Both the position numbers and the translations under genes were made by a program. Source: a bacterium (lineage in GTDB: Bacteria > Actinomycetota > Acidimicrobiia > Spongiisociales > JAENVV01). From it: a stretch of DNA of 64,000 nucleotides. The stretch spans positions 1 to 64,000 of the forward strand of contig JAHEDI010000007.1 of the NCBI GenBank assembly GCA_024641305.1. The letters are read 5' to 3'. Position 1 is the stretch's first letter. Each line of letters opens with the position of its first letter. A model generated the notes under the pieces. The model saw only the letters and a program-made list of their open reading frames with translations. It did no database searches and had not been told where the DNA came from. Below, in pieces: positions 20,424 to 30,083 of this stretch.

Positions 20424-20431
20424 TCGGTGTC

Positions 20432-22477
20432 ATGGAGCGATTCACCAACCGAGAGCTGTCGTGGCTCGACTTCAACGAACGAGTTCTCACCATCGTCGAG
20501 GACCCGACGACACCATTGTTGGAACGCGCCAAATTTGCCGCCATCTTTTCGACCAACCTCGACGAGTTTTTCCAGGTTCGAGTGGCGGGCCTCATGGAAC
20601 AGGTAGCTGCCGGAGTTACCAGCCCGCCACCGGACGGGATGTCACCAACCGAACAACTTGAAGCAGTGCGCGCCAGGGCGACCGAATTGATGGATCGCCT
20701 GACCGGTGTGGTCCAGGACGAACTGATTCCGAAATTGGCAACCGAAGGCATTGCCATCGTCAATGTCGACACCCTGACCGGCGAGGACCTGGACTGGCTC
20801 GATGAGGAGTTCCGCTCCAAGGTATTTCCGGTTCTTACCCCGCTGGCTGTCGATCCGGCCCATCCTTTCCCGTACATTTCGAACCTGTCACTGAGCCTCG
20901 CCGTGAATATCCGGGATCCACAAGACGGAACCATGCGCTTTGCCAGGGTAAAAGTCCCACCCCGACTGGATCGCTTCGTAGGTTTGCCCGATGGACTCCG
21001 CTTCGTGCCGATCGAACAGGTCATCGCCTCGCATCTCAGCGATCTGTTCAGCGGGATGGAAGTAATCGACCACTACATGTTCCGCGTCACCCGCAACGCC
21101 GACCTGGTCCTTGAGGAATCCGAAGCCGACGACCTGCTCGAAGCGATCTCCATCGAGCTAACCCGGCGGCGCTTCGGCAGGGCAGTCCGGCTGGAAGTAG
21201 AGACTGATATCTCACCCAACAGCCTGGCCGTACTCATGCGACAACTCCAGATGGATTCCCGCGACATCTACGTTCTGCGAAGCCCCCTCGACCTCACCGG
21301 TCTGATGAGTCTGTATTCCCAGGACCGCCCTAACCTAAAATGGGAATACTGGAAAGGTCTCACCCAACCGGCACTTGCCCAGGTGGATGGCTCACCGCCA
21401 AATATCTTCGATGTCATCCGAGAACGCGATCTGCTGGTCCAACACCCCTACGACTCCTTCACCAGTTCCGTCGAGGAGTTCCTCAGCCAGGCGGCCCGTG
21501 ATCCCGACGTGCTCGCAATCAAACAGACGCTATACCGGACTGCCGACGACTCGGCGATCGCCAGGGATCTGATCGTGGCAGCCGAGCGCGGCAAACAGGT
21601 CGTGGCGCTCGTCGAATTGAAAGCCCGCTTCGACGAGGAACGCAACATCGAATGGGCCAGGAAACTCGAGACGGCCGGTGTGCATGTCGTGTATGGCCTG
21701 GTTGGGCTCAAGACCCATGCAAAGGTGTCGTTGGTCGTCCGGCAGGACCGGGACGCCATCCGGAGGTATGCCCACATCGGGACCGGCAACTACAACGGTT
21801 CGACAGCTCGAACCTACGAGGACATCGGCTTGTTCACCGCCAACCCGGACATCACTGCCGACCTCGGGGACCTCTTCAATTTCTTGACGGGCCACAGTCG
21901 GCTGATCAACTACCGCAAGCTGGCCGTCTCGCCGTATTCGGGCCGACAAACCGTCACCGACCTTATTCGCCACGAGGGTGCGGCACCCGATGGGCACGTC
22001 GTGATGAAGCTGAACAGCCTCGTCGATGCCGGAATCATCGAAGAGCTCTATGCGGCTTCGCAGGCCGGAGCCAGAATCGATCTGTTGGTGCGGGGGATTT
22101 GCTGCCTAAAGCCGGGGATTCCCGGTCTGTCGGAGAACATCACCGTCCGCTCGATCGTGGGCCGCTACCTTGAGCATTCGCGCATTCTTCGCTTCGGGAG
22201 TGCCGACCGGGGTTACCAGTTCTGGATCGGATCCGCCGATATGATGCCCCGCAACCTCGATCGAAGGGTGGAGGCTCTCACCCCGGTCGAAGCTCCGGAA
22301 CTCCAAACCAGGCTCCAACAAATCCTCGACGTGCTCCAAGCCGACGATACGTTGACCTGGATACTCAAAGCAGACGGCACCTACGAGAAACTGACCGGCC
22401 AAATGTCGGAGGCACACACCGTCCTGCATGAGTTGGCGGTTGGCCGATCCATCGACGATCCGACCTTCGGGTTCTAG
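20432..22477 (+). CDS. ppk: Polyphosphate kinase 1
   Basis: Makes inorganic polyphosphate from ATP. The start at ERFTNRELSWLDFNERVL matches the canonical PPK1 N-terminus, so the open frame further upstream is not coding. 681 residues. Two active-site histidine regions are visible: VGLKTHAKVSLVVR (about 430) and RYLEHSRILRF (about 580), with the phosphorylated-His motif in the first. ALVELKARFDEERNIEWA and IGTGNYN are further PPK1 blocks. It converges with the amidohydrolase with a 5-bp gap and no terminator. Confidence 0.97.
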   Translation: MERFTNRELSWLDFNERVLTIVEDPTTPLLERAKFAAIFSTNLDEFFQVRVAGLMEQVAAGVTSPPPDGMSPTEQLEAVRARATELMDRLTGVVQDELIPKLATEGIAIVNVDTLTGEDLDWLDEEFRSKVFPVLTPLAVDPAHPFPYISNLSLSLAVNIRDPQDGTMRFARVKVPPRLDRFVGLPDGLRFVPIEQVIASHLSDLFSGMEVIDHYMFRVTRNADLVLEESEADDLLEAISIELTRRRFGRAVRLEVETDISPNSLAVLMRQLQMDSRDIYVLRSPLDLTGLMSLYSQDRPNLKWEYWKGLTQPALAQVDGSPPNIFDVIRERDLLVQHPYDSFTSSVEEFLSQAARDPDVLAIKQTLYRTADDSAIARDLIVAAERGKQVVALVELKARFDEERNIEWARKLETAGVHVVYGLVGLKTHAKVSLVVRQDRDAIRRYAHIGTGNYNGSTARTYEDIGLFTANPDITADLGDLFNFLTGHSRLINYRKLAVSPYSGRQTVTDLIRHEGAAPDGHVVMKLNSLVDAGIIEELYAASQAGARIDLLVRGICCLKPGIPGLSENITVRSIVGRYLEHSRILRFGSADRGYQFWIGSADMMPRNLDRRVEALTPVEAPELQTRLQQILDVLQADDTLTWILKADGTYEKLTGQMSEAHTVLHELAVGRSIDDPTFGF

Positions 22478-22482
22478 GCGGC

Positions 22483-23682
22483 CTACCCGACCACTTGTAT
22501 GCCAGATTTCCAGACAGAGCTGATAGCCCAATCGTCGAACTCGAGCGGGTCGCCGGAAATCACGGTCAGGTCGGCTCGTTTCCCCTGGGTGATGGAACCA
22601 ACCTCGGTACCGAGGCCGAGTAGGTCGGCCGCCGACTGGGTGGCGGCGACCAGCACATCTCGCCGATCCATGCCGCCGCTCGCCATCAGGCTCAATTCTT
22701 CAAGATTGTCACCGTGGGGAGTAACTCCAGTGTCGGTGCCCATGGCTATCTTGACACCGGCTTGGACTGCCCTGGCAAACGACTGGCGATGGATCTCGAT
22801 CACCTCGTTCGCTTTCTGAATTGACGCCTCCGGGATGCGCGCCCCAGCTGCGGCGGCCTTCGAAACACCGGTAGGTGCCACCAGGGTAGGGACCAGGTAG
22901 GTGCCGTTGGCGATCATCAATTCGATTGCCTCGTCGTCTAGAAAAATGCCGTGCTCGATGGACCGAATCCCGGCGCGCACGGCATTCTTTATTCCGTCGG
23001 TGGCCTGAGCGTGAGCCATGACGAAGAGTCCGGCGGCCGAGGCCTCAGCGACCAGGGACCGCAGTTCGACGAGATCGAAGTGCGCGTGCCGGGGGTCGTC
23101 CCGGGGTGAGAGCACGCCACCAGACGTAGCTACTTTGATGACGTCCGCTCCGGCCCGCACAAGTTCCCTAACTTTCTTGCGTACCTCTTCGGGGCCATCC
23201 ACGATGGTCTTCGGTGCGCCCGGGTGATCGCCCTCAAGAACTCGTAGGTTCATCCCGGACGGCAGCCACCCGTCGCCGTGGCCCCCCGTTTGGGAAAGCA
23301 TCCCGATGGCGATCTGCATGTGTGGGCCTGATATCAGACCACGTTCGACGGCCGTCTTGACGCCGAGGTCGGCACCTCCGGCGTCTCGAATCGACGTGAT
23401 GCCCGCCTCAAGTGTGGCGCGAAGGTTGCCAATGGCTTGAAAGAAGCGCAGGGAGTACGGTTCTTGCATGGACCCGAACAGGTCCAGTGAGGAAATCATG
23501 ACATGGACGTGCGTGTCGATCAGACCCGGAAGAATGGTGCGCCCGGTCAGGTCGACCGAAACGTCCCCATCGAGGTCGGGACCCACCTCGACGATCCGAT
23601 CGCCTTCGACAACGACATCACTCGACGAGAAAGCCCGAGCTTCGACATCGAAGATCCGAGCCCCGGCCAGAACCGTTCTCAC
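22483..23682 (-). CDS. Amidohydrolase (imidazolonepropionase/prolidase-like)
   Basis: A metal-dependent hydrolase of the amidohydrolase superfamily, 399 residues. The first metal motif is PGLIDTHVHV near 55, followed by VIKVATSGG (Lys ligand), FVMAHAQA, SIEHGIFL and the catalytic Asp in GTDTGVTPHGDNLEEL. The C-terminal segment GSITQGKRADLTVISGDPL is typical. Relatives cleave Xaa-Pro or Xaa-Lys dipeptides, but the substrate is not known. It overlaps the upstream TetR gene by 4 nt, so that regulator probably controls it. Confidence 0.87.
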   Translation of the reverse strand: MRTVLAGARIFDVEARAFSSSDVVVEGDRIVEVGPDLDGDVSVDLTGRTILPGLIDTHVHVMISSLDLFGSMQEPYSLRFFQAIGNLRATLEAGITSIRDAGGADLGVKTAVERGLISGPHMQIAIGMLSQTGGHGDGWLPSGMNLRVLEGDHPGAPKTIVDGPEEVRKKVRELVRAGADVIKVATSGGVLSPRDDPRHAHFDLVELRSLVAEASAAGLFVMAHAQATDGIKNAVRAGIRSIEHGIFLDDEAIELMIANGTYLVPTLVAPTGVSKAAAAGARIPEASIQKANEVIEIHRQSFARAVQAGVKIAMGTDTGVTPHGDNLEELSLMASGGMDRRDVLVAATQSAADLLGLGTEVGSITQGKRADLTVISGDPLEFDDWAISSVWKSGIQVVG

Positions 23683-24287
23683 GTACCCATTCCTGACAGG
23701 AGCACCGACACCATCGCGTCGGTGACCTCTTGGCGCCTCACCTGCGGATCGGGCGAGTCGATAAGGGCTTTGGCAGCCGACATGATGAGGTCCTGAAGAA
23801 ATCGTCCGACAAGATCGTACGGAAGGGCCTTGAGCTCACCGGCGTCGACGCCGCCCTGGTAGATCGTTACGAATTCGGTTGACAGACCGCGATGAGCCCG
23901 GCCAACTCGATCCTGGGCTTCGATTGACAACTTCGCCACTTCGCGATGCAAGATGAGACCGAGTGTCGGATCGGTTGCGACAAAGTTGACCATGGCCACT
24001 GAGAGGGCGGCCAACCGATCTCGCCACGAGAGTCCTTCGGGAAGCTCGCGAACCATGCGCTCGATCGTGGCCGGCAGGGTTTCCTCGACGAGGGTTGCCA
24101 GCAGGTCTTCTTTGTCCCGGAAATAGTCGTACAGGGTCGTCCGGCCGATTCCGACCGCCCCGGCGACATCACCGAGCGACACTTGCTCGTATCCATATTC
24201 GCCAAAGAGCCGTTCGGCTTCCTCAAGCACCTGGGCGCGAGTTAACTCTTTGTGTTCTCCGATGCTGGCAGCTCTGATGCGAGGCAT
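23679..24287 (-). CDS. TetR-family transcriptional regulator
   Basis: A 202-residue regulator with an N-terminal TetR helix-turn-helix: TRAQVLEEAERLFGEYGYEQVSLGDVAGAVGIGRTTLYDYFRDKEDLL at about 16-65. The C-terminal ligand domain is variable. The start at 24287 (MPRIRAASIG) is preferred to an in-frame ATG at 24332 because TACCAT lies 8 nt upstream. Four-nt overlap with the amidohydrolase indicates one operon. The ligand is unknown. Confidence 0.88.
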   Translation of the reverse strand: MPRIRAASIGEHKELTRAQVLEEAERLFGEYGYEQVSLGDVAGAVGIGRTTLYDYFRDKEDLLATLVEETLPATIERMVRELPEGLSWRDRLAALSVAMVNFVATDPTLGLILHREVAKLSIEAQDRVGRAHRGLSTEFVTIYQGGVDAGELKALPYDLVGRFLQDLIMSAAKALIDSPDPQVRRQEVTDAMVSVLLSGMGT

Positions 24288-24295
24288 GAACCGCA

Positions 24296-24301
24296 ATGGT
24301 A
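24296..24301 (-). promoter_or_regulatory. Candidate -10 TACCAT, leaderless tetR-type gene
   Basis: TACCAT on the minus strand ends 8 nt before the start at 24287. Confidence 0.4.
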
Positions 24302-24397
24302 GAGGATTGCGCGACGCTACGGATATCGGCAACTTGACTGAATCGGGGCGATCGTCGAGCCACTACGATCAGGTCTTACCGACCCAAAGGATCAACG

Positions 24398-25672
24398 ATG
24401 ACAGCCACAATCGTGCTCGGTGCACAGTGGGGCGACGAAGGCAAAGGCCGGGTCGTCGATCATTTCTCGAAGAACGCGGACATGGCAGTGCGGTTCCAGG
24501 GTGGAAACAATGCCGGCCACACGATCGTCATCGGGGAGGAAAAGTTCGCTCTGTCGATGACCCCGAGCGGAGTCCTGTATCCCCACGTAACTCCGGTCAT
24601 CGCCTCAGGAACCGTGATTGACCCGAAGGCGCTTCTCAACGAGTTGGCGATGCTCAACGAACGAGGCATCACGACGTCAAAGCTGCGAATCTCGTCAAAC
24701 GCTCATCTCATCATGCCGTATCACCGCAAGATGGATGCCATTCAGGAGCGATACCTCGGCCGGAATCAGATTGGCACCACCAAGAAGGGCATTGGCCCGG
24801 CTTACACGGACAAGTTCGCCCGTTCGGGGATCCGGGTCCAGGACCTGTTTGATCCAAAGATCTTCCGCGACAAACTGACCCTTTCCCTGGTTGAAAAGAA
24901 CAAGATCCTCACCCGCGTCTATAACCAACTCCCGATGGACGCCGATGAGATTGCCACCGAATACCTCGGTTATGCCGAGCAGCTGATGCCGTTCGTCACC
25001 GATACCTCCCTGCTCGTTTGGGAAGCGATCAACGATGGCAAAACGGTCGTGTTTGAGGGAGGTCAAGGAACCCTGCTCGATGTCGATCATGGAACCTACC
25101 CGTTCGTGACATCTTCCAACCCGACCGCCGGCGGCGTCCTGACCGGCACGGGAATTGGTCCCAAAGCCATTGACGAAGTAATCGGCGTTTCAAAGGCGTA
25201 CCTAACTCGGGTTGGGACCGGGCCATTTCCGACCGAACTCCTCGACGAGACCGGTGATCGCATGATCGACCTCGGCCACGAATATGGGGTGGTCACCGGG
25301 CGGCGTCGACGAGCCGGATGGCTTGACGTCGTGGCGCTTCGCTACGCCGTTCGAATCAACTCTCTCACTTCGATCTTCTTGACCAAGCTCGACATTCTGT
25401 CGGCTTTCGACGAGATCAAAGTGTGTGTTGGCTACACGTCGCTCGGTGAGCAATACAGCGAATTCCCCCGGCAACAACGAGTTCTCTATAACTGCCAACC
25501 AATCTACGAAACGCTCCCCGGCTGGAGAACTGATATCACCGATACCCGGGCCTACGTCGACCTTCCCAAGGAGGCCCAGCAATACATCGAGTTCATCGAG
25601 GATCAACTCCGGACCCCTTGTGACTGGATTTCAGTCGGCCCAGAGCGTGAGCAACTCCTGACTCGTCGATGA
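24398..25672 (+). CDS. purA: Adenylosuccinate synthetase
   Basis: Condenses IMP and aspartate with GTP in the first committed step to AMP. 424 residues, standard length. The signature GAQWGDEGKGRVVDHFS sits at residues 7-23, followed by RFQGGNNAGHTIV, GIGPAYTDK, the IMP loop and VTGRRRRAGWLD near 300. AAAGGA is placed correctly before the ATG. First gene of purA-purD-purE, overlapping purD by 4 nt. Confidence 0.98.
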   Translation: MTATIVLGAQWGDEGKGRVVDHFSKNADMAVRFQGGNNAGHTIVIGEEKFALSMTPSGVLYPHVTPVIASGTVIDPKALLNELAMLNERGITTSKLRISSNAHLIMPYHRKMDAIQERYLGRNQIGTTKKGIGPAYTDKFARSGIRVQDLFDPKIFRDKLTLSLVEKNKILTRVYNQLPMDADEIATEYLGYAEQLMPFVTDTSLLVWEAINDGKTVVFEGGQGTLLDVDHGTYPFVTSSNPTAGGVLTGTGIGPKAIDEVIGVSKAYLTRVGTGPFPTELLDETGDRMIDLGHEYGVVTGRRRRAGWLDVVALRYAVRINSLTSIFLTKLDILSAFDEIKVCVGYTSLGEQYSEFPRQQRVLYNCQPIYETLPGWRTDITDTRAYVDLPKEAQQYIEFIEDQLRTPCDWISVGPEREQLLTRR

Positions 25673-26925
25673 GTATGCGGGTTCTACTCATCGGGGGTGG
25701 GGGCCGCGAGCATGCCCTCGGCTGGAAGCTGGCGCAGTCCCCGCGAGTCACCGAAATCATGTCACTACCTGGCAATCCGGGACTGGCCCAACTCGGATCG
25801 GTCATCGAAGGGATCGAGCCAACCGATATCGGGGCAGTGGCGGCCTTCGCCAAAGCCCAGCAGGTCGATCTGGTCGTCGTCGGGCCCGAAGCTCCGTTGG
25901 CCGCCGGCATCGTGGACGCCCTCAGCAGCTTCGGAGTTCCCGCCTTTGGCCCAACCAGAGCCGCCGCTCGACTGGAATCCTCCAAAACCTTTGGCAAGCA
26001 AGTCATGGATCGCGCCTCCGTGCCGACTGCCCCGTGGGGATCGTTCGATCAACCGGACGAGGCCAAGACATTCCTGCGAGCCCAGACGGCACCTTATGTG
26101 ATCAAAGCTGACGGGTTGGCGGCCGGCAAGGGCGTGCTCGTCACCGAAGACCTTGCCGCAGGCGAAGCATGGATCGATGATTGCCTATCAGGCCGCTTCG
26201 GCGACGAGCGAGTCCTCATCGAGGCGTTCCTCGCCGGTCCCGAGCTCAGTATCTTTGCCGTTTGTGATGGGACCGATGCCGTGCTGCTCGATCCGGCTCG
26301 CGATTACAAACGCCTCCGCAATGACGACCGCGGGCCCAATACGGGCGGAATGGGCGCATTCAGCCCGGTCGATGATCTTCCACCAGGAATCATGGATTTT
26401 ACCCTCGATCGGGTGGTTCGTCCGGTGCTCTCCGCCATGGCCGAAGACGGAAACCCCTACATCGGATTTCTGTACGTCGGCTACGTTCTGACGAGCGAAG
26501 GTCCGTCGGTGCTCGAGTTCAACTGCCGACTAGGGGACCCCGAAACCCAGGTTGTGCTGCCCCGTCTCGAAACCGATCTACTCGACCTCATCGAAGCAGC
26601 CCTGGCTGGAAACATTCGGAAGTCCAGGGTCGGCTGGTCTCCTGAGACGGCCGTCAACGTGGTGCTGGCGGCTGAGGGTTACCCGGACGCTCCGGTCAAA
26701 GGCACCCGGCTATCACGACTTGAACGAGCTGAAGACATCATCATCTTTCACGGGGGAACGAGCTATGACGATGCCGGACAGGTGGTGACCAGCGGGGGCC
26801 GGGTTCTCAGTGTGGTTGCCATCGATCGGACCGCCGAGGATGCACGCGCCCGGTGTTACCGGGCAGTCGATACACTCCGGTGGCCCGGAATGCAATATCG
26901 TTCTGACATAGCGAGGGAGATATGA
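25669..26925 (+). CDS. purD: Phosphoribosylamine-glycine ligase
   Basis: Joins phosphoribosylamine and glycine with ATP, step 2 of purine synthesis. 418 residues: N-terminal MRVLLIGGGGREHALGWKL, VVVGPEAPLAAG, an ATP-grasp domain with PYVIKADGLAAGKGVLV, RNDDRGPNTGGMGAFSP and FNCRLGDPETQVVLPRL. The ATG overlaps the purA stop; a second in-frame ATG lies 6 nt on. It overlaps purE by 4 nt. Confidence 0.97.
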   Translation: MSMRVLLIGGGGREHALGWKLAQSPRVTEIMSLPGNPGLAQLGSVIEGIEPTDIGAVAAFAKAQQVDLVVVGPEAPLAAGIVDALSSFGVPAFGPTRAAARLESSKTFGKQVMDRASVPTAPWGSFDQPDEAKTFLRAQTAPYVIKADGLAAGKGVLVTEDLAAGEAWIDDCLSGRFGDERVLIEAFLAGPELSIFAVCDGTDAVLLDPARDYKRLRNDDRGPNTGGMGAFSPVDDLPPGIMDFTLDRVVRPVLSAMAEDGNPYIGFLYVGYVLTSEGPSVLEFNCRLGDPETQVVLPRLETDLLDLIEAALAGNIRKSRVGWSPETAVNVVLAAEGYPDAPVKGTRLSRLERAEDIIIFHGGTSYDDAGQVVTSGGRVLSVVAIDRTAEDARARCYRAVDTLRWPGMQYRSDIAREI

Positions 26926-27383
26926 GCAAGGTTGCAATAGTCATGGGGTCGGGCAAGGACCGCCCCGTCATGGAGAAAGCGGCGACAACACTCGCCGGGT
27001 TCGGCATCGACACCACCGTGGCGGTGATGTCAGCCCACAAGACACCCGACGTTGCATTGTCTTTCGCTGAAAACGCAGCAAGAGACGGCTACTCAATCAT
27101 TATCGCCGGGGCAGGAAAAGCAGCTCATCTGGCTGGTGTCATGGCTGCCAAGTCGTTACTCCCGGTAATCGGAGTTCCTCTGTCAGCATCGCTCGACGGC
27201 ATGGATGCCCTTCTGTCGACTGTCCAAATGCCGACCGGTATTCCAGTTGCGACAGTGGCGATTGATGGTGCGACGAATGCCGCGCTTCTGGCAGTCGCCA
27301 TCCTGGCCATCGACGACGAAGCCCTGACAAGAAAGCTCGCCGACTACCGCGCTGAACTAGCGGAAGTCACCCTCAAGGGTTAG
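26922..27383 (+). CDS. purE: N5-carboxyaminoimidazole ribonucleotide mutase PurE
   Basis: Rearranges N5-CAIR to CAIR in purine synthesis. 153 residues with [13 protein letters not shown] in place of the usual GSxSDWxxM loop, [33 protein letters not shown] and [23 protein letters not shown]. The Ser-Asp-Trp of the substrate loop reads Lys-Asp-Arg here, a departure worth noting. It overlaps the end of the convergent sensor kinase gene by 27 nt. purK is not in the window. Confidence 0.92.
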   Translation: MSKVAIVMGSGKDRPVMEKAATTLAGFGIDTTVAVMSAHKTPDVALSFAENAARDGYSIIIAGAGKAAHLAGVMAAKSLLPVIGVPLSASLDGMDALLSTVQMPTGIPVATVAIDGATNAALLAVAILAIDDEALTRKLADYRAELAEVTLKG

Positions 27384-28829
27384 GTCCTTGCGGGGAAGCG
27401 TCAACGAGAAAGTCGACCAACCATCGGCACAGTCATACGTCAGATCGCCGTTCATGAGTAGGGCCAACTGGCGAGATACCGTCAACCCGAGTCCCACGGC
27501 GGCGCTCCGAGAGTCCCTACCTCCGGACGTGTGATACGGCTCAAAAATCAGGGACTGCCGATCTTCCGGCACGCCTTCGCCATCGTCGCGAACGTGAATC
27601 GTCACGACATCATCGGCAACGGAGGAGGTGACCCGGACATTCGGACCACCGTATCGCCGGGCGTTCGTAAGGAGATTCCGGATAATCTGTCGCACTCTCA
27701 CCGGATCAGCCCAGATGTCAACCGCGTCGACATCGATCCGGAACGACTCGAATTCACCCAAGAGCGCATCTGCAGCCGATTGAACCTGGGACTCAACGCT
27801 GACGAGAACCGGAACGACCGAAACGCTGCCAATCTCGGCTCGAGCGCCGACCATGAGGTCTTCCACAATGCTGGAGACTTCTTTGGCCTGTTCGGCAATC
27901 AACTGCATGATCCCTGCCATCTCTTCTTCTTGCCCGTTCAGGGCACCGGAGTGAAGTAGTTCGGTGAACCCAAGGACGGCCGTCAGGGGAGTTCTCAGCT
28001 CATGCGAAACACTCGCGACAAACTGATCTTTGGCACGTATCTGCTGCTCCATGTGGGCTTTTTCGGCCGCCGCCTTCAAGGCACTCAAGTCATGGGCAAC
28101 CAACGAGGTGTACGCCTGACCTGACAGACCAGACCGTTCGTGGTGAATGAGGGTGATGGCATGGTCGGCTGGCTCCCCGTCTGCAGGAGTCAGAACCGCC
28201 TCCCCGACAAACCGGCCAGCCAGCATCAGCTCCGGGAGGGCCTCATGCCAGATCCCACTACCTTCTGGTCCGAGAACGTCGGTAATTCGGGGGTGACCAC
28301 CGTCGGGGATACCGAAAAAGGCCCGGGCGGCGGGGTTGGCCGACTCGACCTTTTCCCAGTTGTCGATGACCAAAACCAGATCGTCGGCAGCTTCGATGAC
28401 TTCATAGAAACGATTCACCGAGGCCTTCGACCTCGCCAACTCGCGATCAACCATTCGGCGGCGTAACGCCGAGGTGATCGCCCGTCCCAGGTTCAGGGAG
28501 TTGACGTGGTCAAGGATGAGAAAGTCATCGGCACCCTGGTCAATGGTTACCGCCCCGGCCTCTTCGGCATCAAGGTGGACCAGCGTGATGATGGGTGCAT
28601 CGATGAGTACCTCACGAAAAGTCTCCACCCCCGTCCGACCGACGGAACCGGGAAAGGACGCATCCATAATGACCGCATCGATAGCATTGTTGTTGATCAC
28701 GCCCATGGCGGTACCCGGACTGTCAATTGAGATCACTTCGCGCGCCATGCCATCGCCAACCAACTCTTTGATGAGTTTGGCTGTAATCGGTTCGTGAGCC
28801 AGAACCAGCAGCGTATCGAGGCGCTTCAC
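27357..28829 (-). CDS. Sensor histidine kinase with N-terminal receiver domain
   Basis: A 490-residue soluble kinase: receiver-like domain (1-125) with DAVIMDASFPG carrying the candidate phospho-Asp, a PAS-type domain (about 145-255), a dimerisation/His domain with SVSHELRTPL near 275, and an HATPase_c domain with IIRNLLTNARRYG, DDGEGVPED and AVGLGLTVSRQL. No transmembrane segment is visible, so the signal is cytoplasmic or relayed through the receiver. No partner response regulator is adjacent. The start is GTG. Confidence 0.88.
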   Translation of the reverse strand: MKRLDTLLVLAHEPITAKLIKELVGDGMAREVISIDSPGTAMGVINNNAIDAVIMDASFPGSVGRTGVETFREVLIDAPIITLVHLDAEEAGAVTIDQGADDFLILDHVNSLNLGRAITSALRRRMVDRELARSKASVNRFYEVIEAADDLVLVIDNWEKVESANPAARAFFGIPDGGHPRITDVLGPEGSGIWHEALPELMLAGRFVGEAVLTPADGEPADHAITLIHHERSGLSGQAYTSLVAHDLSALKAAAEKAHMEQQIRAKDQFVASVSHELRTPLTAVLGFTELLHSGALNGQEEEMAGIMQLIAEQAKEVSSIVEDLMVGARAEIGSVSVVPVLVSVESQVQSAADALLGEFESFRIDVDAVDIWADPVRVRQIIRNLLTNARRYGGPNVRVTSSVADDVVTIHVRDDGEGVPEDRQSLIFEPYHTSGGRDSRSAAVGLGLTVSRQLALLMNGDLTYDCADGWSTFSLTLPRKDLTLEGDFR

Positions 28830-28892
28830 GGTGAGTCCACCGGAACGGTAGGACTGGTTACGACCGGTTTGATGGCAGCGGAAACGGGCCTC

Positions 28893-30062
28893 TCATATGG
28901 CGGCGCGAAGCTCCCGGGCAAGATTCCCATTGTCCGCCACTTCGATCCCGCCAAGATCCAGCCATTCGGCCATCCTGACGAGTTCGGCGGCGAGCGCCGG
29001 TGCAACCCGGGAAGATGCTTGGTCGTCTTCCAGAAATGTTCCACGTACTAGTAATCGGCTTAACTGACGGTCGGACTTGAGGTCAACTCTTGCGACCAAT
29101 TCGCCGTCCATTAGGAACGGCATCACGTAATAGCCATACACCCTTTTTGGTTCCGGGACGTAGATCTCGATCCGGTAACGGAAGTCAAACAAACGTTCGG
29201 CTCGATCACGGGTCCACACCACTGGATCGAACGGGGTGAGAAGCGCCGAACCCACGATGGCCCGCGGAGTTGTCGCCTCTGGATCGAGGTAGGCAGGCTG
29301 GTTCCAGCCCCTGACCCCCACTTCGACGAACTCCCCTGACTTCACCAGATCCTTGATCAATGGGCGAGCCTGCGGCATGCGGATTCGGTAGTAGTCGGCC
29401 AGGTCGGCGGCGGTCCCGATCCCGTGATGTCGGATAGCCATCCGCAACATTTCCCTACCTGCCTCTGCAGGATCGACGGCCGGGAGATCAAACACCGATG
29501 GGGGGATAACCCGTTCCGCCAGGTCGTAGTAGCGAGTGAAGTTCTCCCGGTGCGAGCAAGCCACGAGACCTTTCACGAAGAGCCACTCCAGGGCGATCTT
29601 GCCTTTTGAATATCCCCACCATGGTCCTGAGCGCTCCCCCGGTTCACCGAGATCCGACAATTTGACCGGACCACGGGCCGCCACTTCTTCAAGCACCCGG
29701 TCTACGTAACCGGGTTCTTCCTGGATAAGCCTCCACGGATGATCTTTCTCCATCCGATGACGGTAAAGGGGGTAGGTGGCGATGGGGAGAAGTGACGCTT
29801 CATGGCCCCAATACTCGAATAGCTCGCCTCGCTCATAGGCCACCTCGTCAATCAACTCTTTGCGATATGAACCGAGACGAGAAAAGAGCGGCATGTAGTG
29901 GGATCGGACGGCCACGTTCACCGAGTCAAGCTGGAGAAGACCGATACGACGCATGACACGGCGCACATGGCGGACGTCGACCGGACCGACGGGAGGCCTG
30001 TCCGAAAAGCCCTGGGCGCCGAGTGCCATCCGACGCGCTTGATCGATGCTGACAGTCCGCAT
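28893..30062 (-). CDS. YcaQ-family winged-helix DNA glycosylase-like protein
   Basis: YcaQ and its Streptomyces relatives AlkX/AlkZ unhook DNA interstrand crosslinks. The 389 residues contain the family signature IGLLQLDSVNVAVRSHYMPLFSRLGSY at about 40-67, including the catalytic Gln-x-Asp, then the tandem winged-helix region and FDFRYRIEIYVPEPKRVYGYYVMPFL. The family match is clear; activity on crosslinks is inferred. TAGGGT 9 nt before the ATG suggests a leaderless message. Confidence 0.88.
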   Translation of the reverse strand: MRTVSIDQARRMALGAQGFSDRPPVGPVDVRHVRRVMRRIGLLQLDSVNVAVRSHYMPLFSRLGSYRKELIDEVAYERGELFEYWGHEASLLPIATYPLYRHRMEKDHPWRLIQEEPGYVDRVLEEVAARGPVKLSDLGEPGERSGPWWGYSKGKIALEWLFVKGLVACSHRENFTRYYDLAERVIPPSVFDLPAVDPAEAGREMLRMAIRHHGIGTAADLADYYRIRMPQARPLIKDLVKSGEFVEVGVRGWNQPAYLDPEATTPRAIVGSALLTPFDPVVWTRDRAERLFDFRYRIEIYVPEPKRVYGYYVMPFLMDGELVARVDLKSDRQLSRLLVRGTFLEDDQASSRVAPALAAELVRMAEWLDLGGIEVADNGNLARELRAAI

Positions 30063-30071
30063 AGCCGCCGA

Positions 30072-30077
30072 ACCCTA
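30072..30077 (-). promoter_or_regulatory. Candidate -10 TAGGGT, leaderless ycaQ-type gene
   Basis: TAGGGT on the minus strand ends 9 nt before the start at 30062. Confidence 0.35.
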
Positions 30078-30083
30078 ATCGGT

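Noticed and set aside
19994..20431. The ppk frame is open far upstream of 20432.
   Set aside because: It lies opposite hemD, and PPK1 similarity begins exactly at the ATG 8 nt after TACTGT.
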